Assembly: GCA_024222455.1 (NCBI GenBank)
Contig: JAAEPD010000148.1
Location: forward strand, 1 to 43,027
DNA: 43,027 nucleotides
Origin: Aureispira sp.
GTDB lineage: Bacteria; Bacteroidota; Bacteroidia; Chitinophagales; Saprospiraceae
Direction: 5' to 3'
Below the pieces are notes generated by a model. That model was not told the origin of the DNA and searched no databases. It worked only from the letters and a program-made list of their open reading frames with translations. The position numbers were made by a program, and so were the translations under genes. Below are positions 42,015 through 43,027 of the stretch, piece by piece; the first letter of the stretch is position 1; each line of letters opens with the position of its first letter.

Positions 42015-42047
42015 ATCATTAGAGATTAAAGCAATTCAACTTATTTT

Positions 42048-42083
42048 AGTGATGCTTACTTTGGTAAGCATCACTTTTTTTTT
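42048..42083 (+). terminator. Terminator of the Cfa-type gene
   Basis: AGTGATGCTTAC and GTAAGCATCACT form a perfect 12-bp stem with a TTTG-type loop, followed by nine T. It lies 33 bp after the stop. Confidence 0.95.
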
Positions 42084-42134
42084 GAAATTTAGGATGAAAT
42101 GTAGAAATCTAAAGACTATTAATAAACATAATCC

Positions 42135-42821
42135 ATGAAATTTTTTGGAAGTATATTTAGCCTTATTCTGTTGGTAGCAGCTTGTACAAGTATTAATGAA
42201 GAGCAACCTGTGTCGTACACCTTAGAGCAGTTGCAAGATAATATGAGAAATAAACAAGGCTTAGAGGTGGAGCCAAAGATCAAAATAGGAGAGTTATGCG
42301 AAAGTTTTAAGGGGCAATCTTTAAAAGAGATCACAAAACGATTGACCAAAGAGGATTTGGGCTTGTATGAGGCCTCATATGGCTTGCATTATATGGGGAA
42401 TCGATATTTGCAAAGTGGAGATTTTAGACATGGCATTCATTTTTTGGAAGTGGCAGCAGATGAATACTTTAATCCTTTGTCTATGTTGAAACTGGCTCGC
42501 ATATACTATATGTCTGCTGAGCAGATTCAAGCAAGTTTTCCTAATGGAGCCTTAGATGGTTTTAGTCAGGATTGGAAAAAGGCTTATTATTATATTAATA
42601 TGAGTTTATCTTTGACCGAAGAGATCACAGGTGGTCGTAGAGGGCATTATCTTATAGATGTAGTGGTGTTTAATGGTATTGGTATCCTAGATGAACTTTC
42701 TGCTCATGCTCAGCAAGGTGATTTTGATGAAGAAGCCGCCCGAAAATATGTTGATGAACATATGCAACCTAACCTAAATTTGTATAAATATATGTATGGA
42801 GATGATCCTATAGCTGAATAA
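42135..42821 (+). CDS. Lipoprotein with TPR/Sel1-like helical repeats
   Basis: A 228-residue lipoprotein: signal MKFFGSIFSLILLVAAC with a lipobox (VAAC, Cys17), so it is anchored outside the cytoplasm. The mature part is helical, with tandem helix pairs reminiscent of TPR/Sel1 repeats (YGLHYMGNRYLQSGDFRHGI, FLEVAADEYFNPLSMLKLAR, IYYMSAEQIQ, WKKAYYYINMSL). It ends in a helix with HMQPNLNLYKYMYGDD. Such proteins usually bind other proteins; no partner is evident. It lies between the Cfa-type gene and the IS200/IS605 remnant and is the last intact gene of the window. Confidence 0.7.
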   Translation: MKFFGSIFSLILLVAACTSINEEQPVSYTLEQLQDNMRNKQGLEVEPKIKIGELCESFKGQSLKEITKRLTKEDLGLYEASYGLHYMGNRYLQSGDFRHGIHFLEVAADEYFNPLSMLKLARIYYMSAEQIQASFPNGALDGFSQDWKKAYYYINMSLSLTEEITGGRRGHYLIDVVVFNGIGILDELSAHAQQGDFDEEAARKYVDEHMQPNLNLYKYMYGDDPIAE

Positions 42822-42904
42822 AAAAAAGAGAGTCAATTTGGCTCTCCCTAAGGTTATGGTTATTCAGAGTATTATTATAGCACCAATATTTTAATGTCCT
42901 CTAA

Positions 42905-43027
42905 ATGGTTTAAATCCTCCGTCTTCAGACGGAAAAGACTTAAGTCCTTGCAAATGGTTATCTTAGCAAGATGAAAAATTACACAAAAGCAAGTCATACG
43001 ATTTATCATCATAGATAGCATATAGTG
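42905..43027 (+). mobile_element. IS200/IS605-family element, left end (continues past the window)
   Basis: Before the transposase start lies an imperfect palindrome typical of the left end of IS200/IS605 elements: TCCGTC-TTCA-GACGGA at 42918-42933, the structure bound by the TnpA Y1 transposase as single-stranded DNA. The exact outer boundary, cleavage site and right end cannot be set here. The element inserts without target duplication, which fits the absence of direct repeats. Confidence 0.6.
42971..43027 (+). pseudogene. tnpA: IS200-type TnpA transposase, start only, interrupted by a stop
   Basis: The reading frame from ATG 42971 gives MKNYTKASHTIYHHR, then TAG at 43016-43018, then HIV at the window edge. 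TnpA of the IS200 group begins with a basic stretch, a variable Ser/Thr-His segment and YHxxYHIVW; the TAG takes the place of the Tyr codon of YHIV, probably by a single T-to-G change (TAT to TAG). Only 19 codons are visible, so the call is on the N-terminus alone. The catalytic HUH and Tyr motifs lie beyond the window. Confidence 0.65.

Noticed and set aside
42820-42846. Minus-strand terminator (GAGAG/CTCTC with eight T) behind the last lipoprotein
   Set aside because: The stem is only five or six pairs and no minus-strand gene is visible to its right; it may be chance, or belong to a gene beyond the window.
1-43027. CRISPR arrays, prophage, or a restriction or toxin-antitoxin locus
   Set aside because: No regularly spaced repeats, no Cas or phage structural genes, and no recognisable toxin-antitoxin pair were seen; the S74-domain protein has no phage neighbours.

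Overview
This 43-kb window is AT-rich chromosomal DNA from a Bacteroidota bacterium, most likely a marine gliding or filamentous member of the Saprospiria (Aureispira/Saprospira-like); the genus is my inference. The evidence is a type IX secretion (T9SS) C-terminal sorting domain, a FISUMP-domain protein, a beta-propeller/Y_Y_Y sensor kinase, LRR proteins of the style common in this phylum, few Shine-Dalgarno sites, and promoters fitting the Bacteroidota consensus (TTG, about 20 nt, TAnnTTTG) ahead of a tRNA pair and of hscA. Most of the content is ordinary core and surface metabolism. Remnants of insertion sequences sit at both edges: an IS5-family transposase on the left and an IS200/IS605 element on the right, each with an in-frame stop.

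Layout. 1-911: IS5 remnant, a short LRR gene and a MITE-like inverted-repeat element. 936-5779, plus strand: glycosyltransferase, ECF sigma factor, PaaY-like hexapeptide protein, a translationally coupled membrane protein, histidine phosphatase, and a lipoprotein that may have a clan-CD-type cysteine peptidase fold. 5776-12011, minus strand: an RseP-like PDZ protein without catalytic motifs, a PanE-like reductase, and two tandem POT peptide transporters. 12418-15366: DinB protein, tRNA-Thr and tRNA-Tyr, FISUMP protein, a 55-residue cysteine-rich secreted peptide, EamA transporter. 15592-20553: acyl-CoA dehydrogenase, HAD phosphatase, secreted propeller-like protein, manC, SRPBCC protein. 20745-27828: sucA, a secreted protein, an LRR protein, and a T9SS protein followed by a tail-fibre (peptidase S74) protein. 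27870-33155: orphan propeller sensor kinase, a beta-barrel protein with a frameshifted leader, a lipoprotein. 33244-37745: two lysine-rich paralogues divergent from hscA, and a frameshifted gene behind hscA. 37876-42821: NUDIX hydrolase, Mpo1-like protein with pdhC, a Cfa-type methyltransferase with a long leader, and a lipoprotein.

The strongest candidate for something undescribed is the block 33244-37745: two diverged, tandem, lysine-rich proteins of unknown family face an HscA-type Hsp70 that has no isc genes beside it and is immediately followed by an unknown small protein. Other notable items are the catalytically dead site-2-protease homologue (HExxH replaced by YALVQ), the outer-membrane protein whose signal peptide is out of frame at a T9 tract (possible phase switch), the sensor kinase whose signal peptide seems to start at ATT, and the unannotated Cys-pair peptide. 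Two homopolymer frameshifts 6 kb apart (T9 and A8) may instead be sequencing errors, and that should be settled before biological claims are made.
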